Under the pieces are notes generated by a model. The model made no database searches. It had not been told where the DNA came from and saw nothing but the letters and a program-made list of their open reading frames with translations. The position numbers were made by a program, and so were the translations under genes. Source: JAVBLW01 sp031553215 (GTDB lineage Bacteria; Bacillota_I; Bacilli_A; Acholeplasmatales; Anaeroplasmataceae). Taken from it: a stretch of DNA of 47,227 bases. The stretch is from NCBI GenBank assembly GCA_031553215.1, contig JAVBLW010000025.1:1-47227 (forward strand), in the 5' to 3' direction. The first letter of the stretch is position 1. Each line of letters begins with the position of its first letter. Shown here one piece after another: positions 23,564 through 32,575 of the stretch.

Positions 23564-25293
23564 TATTGTAATTCCTCCTTCGATAATTGTGAATAAGCAA
23601 TTTGTTGATAAATTTCACAACTTGAAAGTAATTCTTTATGTGTACCGATTTGTACGATTTTCCCTTCATTTAATACAACTATTTGATCCGCATCAATAAT
23701 AGTACCTATTCTTTGTGCAACAATCATATTCGTCGTACCTTTAGTCTTTTCGGCTAATGCTTTTCTTAAGGCTTTATCAGTCTTATAGTCTAGCGCACTA
23801 AATGAATCATCAAAAATAAATATTTCAGGTTTCTTTATAACTGCTCTGGCGATACTTAAACGTTGTTTTTGTCCACCACTAACATTTTTACCACCTTGAG
23901 AAATAGGGGAATCTAAACCTTTTTCTAATTTCTCAACATAATCTTTTACTTGTGCAATTTCTAATGCTTCATACATTTCTTCATCAGTAGCATCATTTTT
24001 ACCATATTGCATATTACTTCTTATTGTTCCACTAAAAAGAACTCCCTTTTGTGGAATATATCCAACCATATCATGTAATTCTTTTTGGGTAATATCTTTT
24101 ATATTTACTCCATCAATTAAAACTTCTCCTCTAGTAGCATCAAAGAAACGAGGTAAAAGATTGATTAACGTTGATTTTCCACTTCCTGTTGAACCAATAA
24201 ATGCAATAGTTTGACCTTGTTCAACTTTGAATGAAATATCTTCTAATACCGGTTCTTCAGCATCAGGATATTGGAAATATACATTCTTGAATTCAACAAT
24301 ACCTTTACCATTTCTTTCTTTTGAAACACTAGGGTCAGTAATTTTACTCTTTGTTGATAATACTTCATTAATACGATTACCAGAAACTATTCCTCTAGGA
24401 ATCATTATTGATAACATAGTTAACATCATAAATGCCATAATTATCATCATCGCATATTGTTGGAATTCAAATACAGATGCTAATTCTATTTTGCTAGTAT
24501 CAAACAATGATGCACCCAACCACATAATAGCTAAAGATGTACCATTCATAATTAACATCATTGAAGGCATCATAAGTCCCATTGAACGATTAATAAATGT
24601 ATTATTTTTAGTAATTTGAACGTTAACTTCATCAAATTTTTCTTTTTGGATATGAGAAGCATTATAAGCTCTTGCCACTCTTAATCCAGTTAAATTTTCT
24701 CTTGTAACTAAGTTTAATTTATCAGTAAGTTTTTGGACACGTTTAAATCTTGGCATTACTACAAAGAATAAACAAGCTACAACCACTACCAATGCACAAA
24801 CAGCTATTACAATAACAAATGTCATCTCTGTAGTTTTTGATGATGATTTAATAATTGCTTTAATTGCGGTAAGAGGTGCCGATATAGCCATTCTTAAAAC
24901 CATTATTACAACCATTTGAACTTGCGTAATATCATTTGTAGATCTAGTAATCAATGAAGATGTAGAAAATTTTTCAATTTCTTCTGCAGAAAAATGTTGA
25001 ACCTTCTTATACATATCCTCTCTTAAACGCATACTAAATCCTGATGCAATATATGATGCTAAAAATCCAACCACTACTGCACATGCAGTTCCGACTAAGG
25101 CATATCTTAGCATTTTCAATCCATTTTTCCATATTTCACTTGCTGGGGTTCCTGCTTTAGAAGAAACATCTAATATATTCGAAACATATTCTGGCAATTT
25201 AAGATCTACCGACACTTGTACATATACTAAAGCAATAATGATTACTATCATTACCCAATAATACCATTTAAACTTTCCTAAAAGTTTTAACAT
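23563..25293 (-). CDS. ABC exporter half-transporter with degenerate catalytic site
   Basis: 576 residues, same fold as its partner. Walker A GSTGSGKST and signature VSGGQKQRLS are normal, but Walker B reads IFIFDDSFSALD (Asp for the catalytic Glu) and the H-loop reads VAQRIGTI (Gln for His). Such a degenerate site in one half is usual in heterodimeric exporters, so this is the regulatory half and not a broken gene. It starts two bases after the MarR gene stops. Confidence 0.93.
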   Translation of the reverse strand: MLKLLGKFKWYYWVMIVIIIALVYVQVSVDLKLPEYVSNILDVSSKAGTPASEIWKNGLKMLRYALVGTACAVVVGFLASYIASGFSMRLREDMYKKVQHFSAEEIEKFSTSSLITRSTNDITQVQMVVIMVLRMAISAPLTAIKAIIKSSSKTTEMTFVIVIAVCALVVVVACLFFVVMPRFKRVQKLTDKLNLVTRENLTGLRVARAYNASHIQKEKFDEVNVQITKNNTFINRSMGLMMPSMMLIMNGTSLAIMWLGASLFDTSKIELASVFEFQQYAMMIIMAFMMLTMLSIMIPRGIVSGNRINEVLSTKSKITDPSVSKERNGKGIVEFKNVYFQYPDAEEPVLEDISFKVEQGQTIAFIGSTGSGKSTLINLLPRFFDATRGEVLIDGVNIKDITQKELHDMVGYIPQKGVLFSGTIRSNMQYGKNDATDEEMYEALEIAQVKDYVEKLEKGLDSPISQGGKNVSGGQKQRLSIARAVIKKPEIFIFDDSFSALDYKTDKALRKALAEKTKGTTNMIVAQRIGTIIDADQIVVLNEGKIVQIGTHKELLSSCEIYQQIAYSQLSKEELQ

Positions 25294-25295
25294 AT

Positions 25296-25754
25296 TTATT
25301 CACCTTTCTTACTTTCTATATAATTTAAAATTTTTGCAAAAATTTCAATTAATTTATTTGAATCTTCTTCACCAATAAATTCCAAAAAATTATTTAGCTC
25401 TTGCTTCTTCTTTTCGTGCATATCTTTGCACTTACTAAAAGTTTCCTCTGATAACCTTATATATTTCACACGTTTATCATTCGCATCTTCAACACGGTAT
25501 ATAAACCCTTCATTTTCTAACACGCTAAGCTTGTGCATAACTGCAGAAATTGTAATGTTGTATTGTTCAGATAATAAAGAGGCCGTAACTTTTTCGCCCT
25601 TAGTACGTAAAAAGTATATCGACATCAAAAGTTTTGCTTCTTGAGGCGATATACCTAATTTTTTATCTTCACAATCAATATTGGGGTTAGTTCCAGTATG
25701 AAGTAAACGAATTATCTTGTGTATATACGTATCAAATTCTTCAACACGATCCAT
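25296..25754 (-). CDS. MarR-family repressor of the ABC exporter
   Basis: 152 residues with a winged helix: KVTASLLSEQYNITISAVMHK (recognition helix), then LENEGFIYRVEDANDKRVKYI (wing with conserved D-x-R). ATG at 25754 has AGGAGTGAT upstream; the longer frame to 25787 overlaps the promoter and is rejected. It heads the operon with the two exporter genes and is likely released by the exported compound. The palindrome over its promoter indicates autorepression. Confidence 0.92.
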   Translation of the reverse strand: MDRVEEFDTYIHKIIRLLHTGTNPNIDCEDKKLGISPQEAKLLMSIYFLRTKGEKVTASLLSEQYNITISAVMHKLSVLENEGFIYRVEDANDKRVKYIRLSEETFSKCKDMHEKKKQELNNFLEFIGEEDSNKLIEIFAKILNYIESKKGE

Positions 25755-25777
25755 ATTATCACTCCTCGACAAGGAAT

Positions 25778-25808
25778 AGTTTACCACATAAACTTTACTT
25801 AGTAAAGT
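25778..25808 (-). promoter_or_regulatory. marR promoter with overlapping palindromic operator
   Basis: Minus strand -35 TTTACT lies inside ACTTTACTTAGTAAAGT (25792-25808), a perfect 17-base palindrome. After a 17-base spacer comes -10 TAAACT (25778-25783). Binding there would block polymerase. Confidence 0.8.
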
Positions 25809-25814
25809 ATTTTT

Positions 25815-26207
25815 TTATATTGAATTGAAATATTCTATTGCTAATGTAGTTGCATCTTCCATGCAACTAATACAGCTTTTTCTTGCTTCTCTTTTTAGGG
25901 TTGGACAATCAAGTGAATTATTCATATTCTTAAACTTTTCACCATATTCCTTAACTATATCATATGTACTCATTTTCGTACTACCAATTTTTTTAGGATC
26001 TGAATTGTTATATCCAATTATCATAAATAATCCACTAACGGCTCCACACGTTTGTCCTAAACCAGCCATTCCTTTTCCAAATGATTCTGATACTTTGTAT
26101 GCTACATCTTCACTCAAATCAAGTTCTTCGCAAAAAGCACAAAAAACAGCTTGGGCACAATTATATCCATTTTTATAGTTTTCCAATACTTTATCTATTT
26201 TTTCCAT
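25815..26207 (-). CDS. C_GCAxxG_C_C family protein
   Basis: 130 residues. The defining pattern is seen: GYNCAQAVFCAFCEE, then FGKGMAGLGQTCGAVSGLFM, then CPTLKR...CISCMEDA. This widespread cysteine-rich family may bind metal or carry electrons; its function is unsettled. It is made from the same strand as the broken beta-propeller gene, one base after it, with AAGGGGAAT as ribosome site. Confidence 0.88.
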   Translation of the reverse strand: MEKIDKVLENYKNGYNCAQAVFCAFCEELDLSEDVAYKVSESFGKGMAGLGQTCGAVSGLFMIIGYNNSDPKKIGSTKMSTYDIVKEYGEKFKNMNNSLDCPTLKREARKSCISCMEDATTLAIEYFNSI

Positions 26208-26208
26208 A

Positions 26209-28155
26209 TTATTCCCCTTTTTTTACTATAAACTCACCACGATAATTACTAAATGCGTTATCTGGATATTTTAAATATTTATTCCCGCTTTTATATTCCT
26301 TGGCTTTATAAATATACATTTTATTTTGGTCCCAACAAATTATTTCATCTACGCCATCATCATCAATATCTAATACTTCACTACATAATGTCGGATGACC
26401 ATCATCAGGAAACTCTACAACAATATCTAAATCGCTATCCATTAATCCAGCCTTTGCAGTTGCTAAAATTAAGGTGTTCTCACCATCTAGATTAACCGGT
26501 GTAATAATATTACCATTTTCCATCATTTCTTTTTCACACATTAGATTACCATTGCAATCAAACATATATATAATATCATTGGCACCCCAAAATGATGTTA
26601 CACAAATATCTAACCCTTCAGTATTTTTATTATAATCAGCTATACTTATTCTTTGCGCGTGTCCGACATTTATACTCTTATAAAGACTACCATCCATATT
26701 AGCAATATTAAACCCCTCATTACCACTCGCTAGATATAGTCTTTCTGGATTATTAACATGCGTTTTTAGATATATTATTTCATCTGTATGATCACTATTT
26801 ATTGGTAAACTCCACTTTATTTCTCCATCACTATCTACCATGTCATATCCAACATACATTTCATCTTTTCCATCACCATCAAAGTCATAAATATAAGGGA
26901 AATGACCTGTATTTTTATGATTATATCGCCACATTAAGTTCATATCTTTATCATAAGCAAAAACATTACTATAACGATCTTTAATAATAAAATCCCCTTG
27001 GTAACCTAAACCTTCAAAATCTGCTACTCTTATTGCATCAACATTCAGCCTATTATACGGGTATTTCGAATCATATTCTTTCATACATGGAGTATTCATT
27101 TTACGTATAAATTCTCCTGTCTCGGCATCAATTATCAAGACCTCAAAATTCATAGCATATATAACTTCTAATCTTCCATCGTTATTAATATCACTTACTT
27201 GCATTGGTAGATCGCAACTGATAACAGTATTTTCATCACTATTATTGGGTTCACCAATTTGCCACATAACATTACCATTTAAATCAAATGCCGTCATACA
27301 TGATAAATGAGCAAATGAATCACGATACATTCTTTTTTGATGTTGAGCCAATATGAAGAATATTTCCCCATTTTGTTTTTGCCCAATTCTAAATTGTCTT
27401 CCACTACCAAAATTAGATAAATCAATTTTCTTTATACATTCTAGTTGAGAATACTTTTTTCTCTTATTATTTAATATTTCTTTATATTCTATTACTTTAC
27501 TCATGTGCTTTTCATATTGGAGTTCATCCATAGTAACAATAATATCACTATATCTTGCAGCGCCGCGCCCAATTACACCTAACTTAGATGGAATAAACTC
27601 TATATTCTCTTCAAACATTAGTATATCATCTATAAATACTTTGCAATCATTTTCTAATTCAACTCTAACATTATATGTTTTTAGATCATCAGCAATGAAT
27701 TCTTTTTTTGAAATTATAGTATTTTCTTTTTGATCTCTTTTTGACAAAATTATCTCATTATTTTAAAAATAAAAAGCATAGTATTTCTTTGAAGATATAT
27801 AATTAAAAACAACTCCACTAGCATTTTCCAAATCAAAAAGCCTAATATCAAATGTCATATGATATCCAGCATATACCTTTTCTCTTAATACTAATACCGC
27901 ACTCAAATCTGCAAAATGACTAGCAAAGACATTCCCACGATTTTGCTCCAAATATTTTTTTTCTTTATCACCAGTAATTAACCACGTTCCACCCATACCT
28001 CTCCAGGTATAAATAGAAATAGGATCATACCAATTCCCACGATAACCTTTAGGCATTAAATAATGGTATTCCCCTAATGCTGTATAATCTCTATCATATG
28101 GAAATTCACCAATTTGAAAATCTTTAAAATCTTCATTAAATATAACTTTTCTCAA
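26209..28155 (-). pseudogene. LamG-like plus beta-propeller protein, interrupted by one in-frame TAA
   Basis: Two open stretches (28155-27763 and 27747-26209) are in the same frame, separated by a TAA at 27763-27765 and five sense codons (NNEII). Together they read as one 648-codon protein. An N-terminal concanavalin/LamG-like domain runs straight through the stop (GVVFNYISSKKYYAFYF, stop, then LSKRDQ...YNVRVEL...VFIDDILMFE). It is followed by a beta-propeller with FG-GAP-like calcium loops (DINNDGRLE, DFDGDGKDE, DIDDDGVDE). The propeller recalls PL11/PL42-type polysaccharide lyases but I see no proof of catalysis. The start is TTG; the downstream half has no good ribosome site. No signal peptide. 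Confidence 0.75.
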
Positions 28156-28205
28156 AATATCACGACCTTTATTATATTGTACTAAATATAAAAGAAAAGA
28201 AAAAG

Positions 28206-28232
28206 AAAAAAACTCACAAAAAATGAGTTTTT
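28206..28232. terminator. Terminator of the hemolysin-III gene
   Basis: AAAAACTCA, seven-base loop, TGAGTTTTT, T-runs on both strands; overlaps the stop codon at 28231. Confidence 0.8.
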
Positions 28233-28887
28233 AAAGTAAATATCCAAATATTGCTATGAAATGAAGAATGGTTCCTCCTAAGCAGAAGAAATGCCAAATG
28301 AAATGATAGTATTTTTTATCTAATCCATAAAATAATATCCCTAATGAATAAACTACTCCTCCAGATAAAATCAACCAAAACACCGGTAAACTTAATTCAA
28401 TTAATCGTGGTAAGAATACTAATCCACTCCAGCCTAATATAACACATAATATAACTTGAAGTACAGTATTCTTCTTTGGTCTAAAAATTCTTAAGGCAAT
28501 AGCCATCGCAATTATAACCCATTGACCAATAAAAAATATCCATCCGATTGTTCCACCAACACCTAATAATAAAACAGGGGCATATGTTCCTCCTATTAAA
28601 AGGAATATTGAACTATGATCAAAAATTCTAAATAGTTTTTTTACTTCACTTCCGTGTCTAAATGAATGATATAAACAGCTACTTATGTATAAAAACATAA
28701 ATCCTAATCCAAAAATGGTTACAGCTAAATACTCTTTTGCACTATTTGATTTCACAAGCATCAATATTGTCGAAACTACAGCAAATATAAATCCCAAGCC
28801 ATGAGTTACGGAATTTCCTATTTCTTCACCAACTGATTGTGGACGATGTTTCTTTTCTTTTACTTCTAACGTTTCTAAATTTTCCAT
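28231..28887 (-). CDS. Hemolysin III / PAQR-family membrane protein (YqfA-like)
   Basis: 218 residues with seven membrane helices. The metal-binding motifs of the HlyIII/PAQR family are present: SSCLYHSFRHG, DHSSIFLLIGGTYAP and HFIWHFFCLGG with spaced histidines. Family members are zinc-dependent membrane hydrolases or lipid-homeostasis proteins; the hemolysin name does not imply toxicity. Single-gene unit. Confidence 0.92.
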   Translation of the reverse strand: MENLETLEVKEKKHRPQSVGEEIGNSVTHGLGFIFAVVSTILMLVKSNSAKEYLAVTIFGLGFMFLYISSCLYHSFRHGSEVKKLFRIFDHSSIFLLIGGTYAPVLLLGVGGTIGWIFFIGQWVIIAMAIALRIFRPKKNTVLQVILCVILGWSGLVFLPRLIELSLPVFWLILSGGVVYSLGILFYGLDKKYYHFIWHFFCLGGTILHFIAIFGYLL

Positions 28888-28964
28888 ATTATCACCACAT
28901 GTAGTATACCACTATGTAATCTAATTTTCAATACTAGATATAAAGTTTTTCAAAATTTTTACAT

Positions 28965-29804
28965 TTATTTTTTTAAATTATTCACATCTTCATCATTATT
29001 ATATTCAAATTCATCCAAATTATTAAAAAAACTTATGTTTTTTACTGCATATTGTAACGGTATATATATCGGAACTATTAATAAGACACTTACTATCCCT
29101 GTTAATATTGATCCTGGAATCTTTGAAACAGCTACAATCAATGAAACTCTAAAGTCAGATAAAAATAATCCTTCTAATATATATCTACAAACAAATTCAC
29201 CAATAATATTAAATATAATCGCAGTCAATACCGCAATAAAAGCTGCCTTTGCAATCTTTTCCATTTTTCTTGTGTAAAATGCACTTATAAAAGATAGAAC
29301 CGAAAATAAGAATATTGCAATTGGTACATATATAGCTACTACTAATGATTTAGTTTGTTTAAATATTGTGAAAGATAATGAATAATTCATACTACTTTTC
29401 TTATCCCCAAATATAACAATACTACCTGTAAAAAGAAATAATACAAATAATCCAACACCTAATCCAATAAGCATCTTCATATAATTTCTATCTCTCTTTA
29501 TCAATATTCTAAATAAACTTCCTGCAATAAATCCTATTGCAAACTTAAGGATAAATGTTCTAGCAATTGTAGTCGGTTTGTTACTATAAAATAATAAATC
29601 ATATAAACCCATTCCTAAACTACCACTTAGTCCACCAATAACACCACCACACAATAATGCAGCTGTTAAACATACGAAATTCCCCAAATGCACTAAATCT
29701 CCAGCTGGCATCCTTATTTGAATAAATGTACCTGCAAAACATAACGCAATAAAAACCGAAGTTATAATTATCTTATTCATCATTAATATTTTCTTGTCTT
29801 TCAT
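28965..29804 (-). CDS. ECF transporter S component, probably vitamin B6 related
   Basis: 279 residues, six to seven helices, with the S-component pattern LVHLGNFVCLTAALLCGGVIGGLSGSLGMGLYDLL near residues 37-70. S components bind a vitamin and use a shared energising module that is not in this window. It is divergent from a MocR/PdxR-type regulator whose likely operator covers its promoter, which points to pyridoxine or a related compound. It is longer than usual (about 190), with a 30-residue acidic tail. The ligand is inferred. Confidence 0.78.
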   Translation of the reverse strand: MKDKKILMMNKIIITSVFIALCFAGTFIQIRMPAGDLVHLGNFVCLTAALLCGGVIGGLSGSLGMGLYDLLFYSNKPTTIARTFILKFAIGFIAGSLFRILIKRDRNYMKMLIGLGVGLFVLFLFTGSIVIFGDKKSSMNYSLSFTIFKQTKSLVVAIYVPIAIFLFSVLSFISAFYTRKMEKIAKAAFIAVLTAIIFNIIGEFVCRYILEGLFLSDFRVSLIVAVSKIPGSILTGIVSVLLIVPIYIPLQYAVKNISFFNNLDEFEYNNDEDVNNLKK

Positions 29805-29838
29805 AAAATCACCCTTTATCTCTCTTTATATATATAGT

Positions 29839-29898
29839 ATAATATAAAAATACTGGTACTAATACAACTACCAGTTTAAAACTTTTTTTAAGTACCAG
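29839..29898. promoter_or_regulatory. Divergent promoters and PdxR-type operator
   Basis: ACTGGTA (29852-29858) and TACCAGT (29869-29875) are a perfect inverted repeat, and a third copy TACCAG lies at 29893-29898 next to the regulator RBS. The minus-strand promoter is -35 TTGTAT (29862-29867), 17-base spacer, -10 TATTAT (29839-29844), so its -35 sits between the two half-sites. A plus-strand TATAAT at 29838-29843 overlaps. Mixed inverted and direct repeats are typical of MocR regulators. Confidence 0.7.
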
Positions 29899-29906
29899 GA
29901 GGAAGT

Positions 29907-31283
29907 ATGAACCTATTTACAATATCTTTCAATAATAACGAACCATTATACTTACAATTATATAAGAATTTAAAAAATGATATCATTAATGGAAAATTGC
30001 TCCCTAATGAACAACTTCCATCAAAGAGAAAATTATCAACTCATTTAAATATTAGTTTGAATACAGTTCTCCAAGCATATAACCTATTGATTGATGAAGG
30101 ATTCATAGTAACAAAGGAAAAAATCGGATATTTTGTATTAGACTATAACTTATCGTTAAAAAGCAAGGAAAACATCTCCATTATCAAAGATGACTTAGTC
30201 AACCCAGTCAAATATGACTTAACCACAAAAAATATTGATTATACTTCTTTTCCCATTTATAATTGGACAAAGATTACAAAAAACATTCTATCAAACAATT
30301 TTGACATACTAAAAAAAACCAATGGCAAAGGTGATACAGCATTAAGGAAGACTATTTCAAAATACCTTTATGAAACAAAAGGGTTAATTGTTAACTATGA
30401 AAATATAATTATAGGTAGTGGAATTGAATATTTATTAACCATAATTGTTAATCTATTAGATGCAAAAACTTATGCAATTGAGGATCCTGGCTATGATAAA
30501 ATAGCCAAAATATTGCAAAACAATAATAAAATAGTTAATTATATACCTATCAACAAGGAAGGAATTGATGTATCAGCTTTATTAAAAACAAATTCAGAAA
30601 TTGTATATACAACCCCTGCTAATCAATTTCCAACAGGAATAAAAATGACATTACAAAGAAAGATACAGTTAATAAATTGGGTGAAGATTTCTAATCATTA
30701 CATTATAGAAGATGATTTTGATAGTGAATTTAAATTTTTCTCTAAATCTTCTAATTCATTTCTATCATTTAATCCAGAAAAAACAATTTTCATATCAACT
30801 TATTCAAGAACATTATCTCCCGCATTAAGAATATCATATACAATTTTGCCAGATAAATTATTGGAGGTATACAACAAAAAATATAACTTTTATTCATCTA
30901 CAGTATCAACCATTGATCAGCTAATACTGAAAGAATTTATCGCTTCTGGTAGTTATAGTAGACATCTAAATAAAACTAAAACCTTATATAAAAAGAAAAG
31001 AGATTTAATTATATCACTTTTAGAGAATGAGAACGATTTAATCGAAATAGATTATATAAATAGTTATTTATCTTTAAACATTAATATAAAGAAAAATATT
31101 AATAGAGAAAATTTCATTAATCAGATTCACTCACATGGTATAGATATAAACTTTGTTGATAATTTTTCATTCACAGGAATAAAAAATAACTGGCTTATAG
31201 TAGGTTATAGCGGTATAGATATTAATATACTCAAAGAAGCCATTAATCTTTTACTAGAAACAATAAAACTTAACATATTATAA
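29907..31283 (+). CDS. MocR/PdxR-family regulator lacking the PLP lysine
   Basis: 458 residues. An N-terminal GntR winged helix (10-75: LPSKRKLSTHLNISLNTVLQAY) is fused to an aminotransferase-like domain. The fold is kept (IIIGSGIEYLL, EDPGYDKI, TTPANQFPTG, IEDDFDSEF), but the Schiff-base lysine position in the F-S-K-S/T-L-x-P motif is Arg301 (TYSRTLSPALRISY; codon AGA at 30807). The usual SHQFP histidine is also Asn. The protein is otherwise complete, so it probably still binds DNA, but it cannot hold PLP as an internal aldimine in the usual way. AGGAGG precedes the ATG. Confidence 0.9.
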   Translation: MNLFTISFNNNEPLYLQLYKNLKNDIINGKLLPNEQLPSKRKLSTHLNISLNTVLQAYNLLIDEGFIVTKEKIGYFVLDYNLSLKSKENISIIKDDLVNPVKYDLTTKNIDYTSFPIYNWTKITKNILSNNFDILKKTNGKGDTALRKTISKYLYETKGLIVNYENIIIGSGIEYLLTIIVNLLDAKTYAIEDPGYDKIAKILQNNNKIVNYIPINKEGIDVSALLKTNSEIVYTTPANQFPTGIKMTLQRKIQLINWVKISNHYIIEDDFDSEFKFFSKSSNSFLSFNPEKTIFISTYSRTLSPALRISYTILPDKLLEVYNKKYNFYSSTVSTIDQLILKEFIASGSYSRHLNKTKTLYKKKRDLIISLLENENDLIEIDYINSYLSLNINIKKNINRENFINQIHSHGIDINFVDNFSFTGIKNNWLIVGYSGIDINILKEAINLLLETIKLNIL

Positions 31284-31312
31284 AAAAATAAAGATATTAA
31301 TCTTTATTTTTT
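31282..31312. terminator. Bidirectional terminator between converging genes
   Basis: AATAAAGAT / ATCTTTATT stem with A- and T-runs, between the MocR gene stop and the S-4TM gene stop. Confidence 0.75.
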
Positions 31313-32427
31313 ATTGCCTTATTAGTTGATTTTACATTCTTTTTATTTTCCGCAGGTTTATCTAAATCTTTTATTTTTATAACTTTAGATGATGTTTGTT
31401 TTTTAGGTTTTGAATCAGCTTTCTTTTGAGAAGTTGTTCCTTTTCTTAATTTATCATTTAATAACATTTGTGATGTATTTATATCTGAATCCAAAACAAC
31501 TTCGTTAATTACATTTTGTTTTGCATTAGCTTTTATTATCTTTTGTTCTTTAATTTCTATCTCTTTCAAAGAATCATAAAACCTAATTGTTACTCCATCC
31601 TTTAATGCTCTAAGTTTCTTTCTAAAAACAAATCTAATAGTACTAGGTATTATTACTAATGCGTATCGATATTCAAACATTAAACTTTGGATATACCCAT
31701 TAAATCTACTTAGTCTTTCTCTACTTCTATCGCCATCAGCAAAATAATTATCAATATCTGAACTTATCTTAACACAATGTTTCATATTTTTGCTAGAAGT
31801 AACAAAGATGGTGATTAATGGTATGATTAAGTTCCATATACAAACTATTTGATAAATAAAGTTTGATAGTTTACTATTGAACATTATTACTGATAAAATC
31901 ATCGCAATGCCAACTAAAAATAATCCATACAATAATTTTACTTTAGAGGCTAAATACCTTCCTTGAGCAGCTTCAACTCTTGATATATACAAATATGCAT
32001 ATTTTTCAGGTATGTCATCCGGAATATCAATTGGATTTTTTTTAATCTTATTATACTGGTTGTCACTTTTTCTAATCGACAATTCATATAAATCATTCGT
32101 AATTTCTCTATCATATTCTATCTTTGATAATGCTGTATTAGTTATATTTGATTCATACAAAGCGGTTAATAAGATCGCCTTTTCTTTATAACTCAAAAAC
32201 ATCGATTTCAAAAATTCATTTAATAAGGTTAAAGCGAATGCTACCGCACTACACATTAATTTATATTTATCTTCCTTTAAAAAGAAAGAAACAATTAATG
32301 GTGTAATATTAAAGAAATACAAAAATAATTTACCATATTTTAATTCATAAAACATTCGCCTTTTTGCTTGAAGTATTTTTTTATTCTCTGGTAAGTTTTG
32401 TTGATATAATATTTTTCCTTGCGCCAT
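31297..32427 (-). CDS. S-4TM-like putative pore-forming membrane protein
   Basis: 376 residues. The layout matches the S-4TM effector family linked to CBASS/SMODS defence. It has a QNLPENKKILQAKRRMFYELK start, helices at about 34-52 and 56-76, and a central cytoplasmic helical part with YAYLYISRVEAAQGRYLASK. Helices follow at about 165-187 and 195-212, then a conserved-looking RFNGYIQSLMFEYR...IPSTIRFVFRKK segment. A Lys-rich disordered tail of about 55 residues is extra. No nucleotide cyclase gene lies nearby. ATG at 32427 has AAGGAGG eight bases upstream. It is a single-gene unit controlled by a c-di-GMP-I riboswitch. Family call is by pattern and needs a profile search. Confidence 0.65.
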   Translation of the reverse strand: MAQGKILYQQNLPENKKILQAKRRMFYELKYGKLFLYFFNITPLIVSFFLKEDKYKLMCSAVAFALTLLNEFLKSMFLSYKEKAILLTALYESNITNTALSKIEYDREITNDLYELSIRKSDNQYNKIKKNPIDIPDDIPEKYAYLYISRVEAAQGRYLASKVKLLYGLFLVGIAMILSVIMFNSKLSNFIYQIVCIWNLIIPLITIFVTSSKNMKHCVKISSDIDNYFADGDRSRERLSRFNGYIQSLMFEYRYALVIIPSTIRFVFRKKLRALKDGVTIRFYDSLKEIEIKEQKIIKANAKQNVINEVVLDSDINTSQMLLNDKLRKGTTSQKKADSKPKKQTSSKVIKIKDLDKPAENKKNVKSTNKAIKNKD

Positions 32428-32433
32428 AATAAA

Positions 32434-32457
32434 AGCCTCCTTGTTTTTTAAGAGGCT
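32434..32457 (-). promoter_or_regulatory. Hairpin hiding the ribosome site of the S-4TM gene
   Basis: AGCCTC (32452-32457) pairs with GAGGCT (32434-32439) across a 12-base loop, burying the GGAGG. It is followed by TTTTATT, so it may also end transcription. It is the probable expression platform of the riboswitch. Confidence 0.65.
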
Positions 32458-32483
32458 AATAATAAAAAGTCTATCCTTTTTAA

Positions 32484-32560
32484 TTGCAACTGACAACCAT
32501 ATAGATATCTACTTAGGCTCTTAAGCTTTGCGTCACTAAATTTCTCTAGTTTTGCTAATA
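32484..32560 (-). promoter_or_regulatory. Cyclic-di-GMP-I (GEMM-I) riboswitch aptamer
   Basis: The minus-strand transcript shows the class landmarks in order. GCAAA is followed by stem ACTAGA-GAAA-TTTAGT with a GNRA tetraloop (32535-32550), then the invariant GACGCAAAGC. Next come GAGCCTAAG, a short stem tip TAGATATCTA, TATGG, and TTGTCAGTTGC. CCTAAG...TATGG is the 11-base receptor for the GAAA tetraloop, a tertiary contact diagnostic of this aptamer. It lies between a consensus promoter and the S-4TM gene. Whether c-di-GMP turns the gene on or off cannot be read safely from the sequence. Confidence 0.88.
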
Positions 32561-32575
32561 TGATATTATATCTAT

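Noticed and set aside
23563..25293. Damaged ABC transporter
   Set aside because: The odd Walker B and H-loop are the normal degenerate site of heterodimeric exporters, and the partner has the intact site.
26209..28155. Rhamnogalacturonan lyase (PL11) call
   Set aside because: The propeller with calcium-type loops is suggestive, but the N-terminus is LamG-like and I cannot identify catalytic residues, so no enzyme name is given.
28231..28887. Hemolysin or toxin
   Set aside because: Hemolysin III/PAQR proteins are widespread housekeeping membrane proteins; nothing here supports a toxin role.
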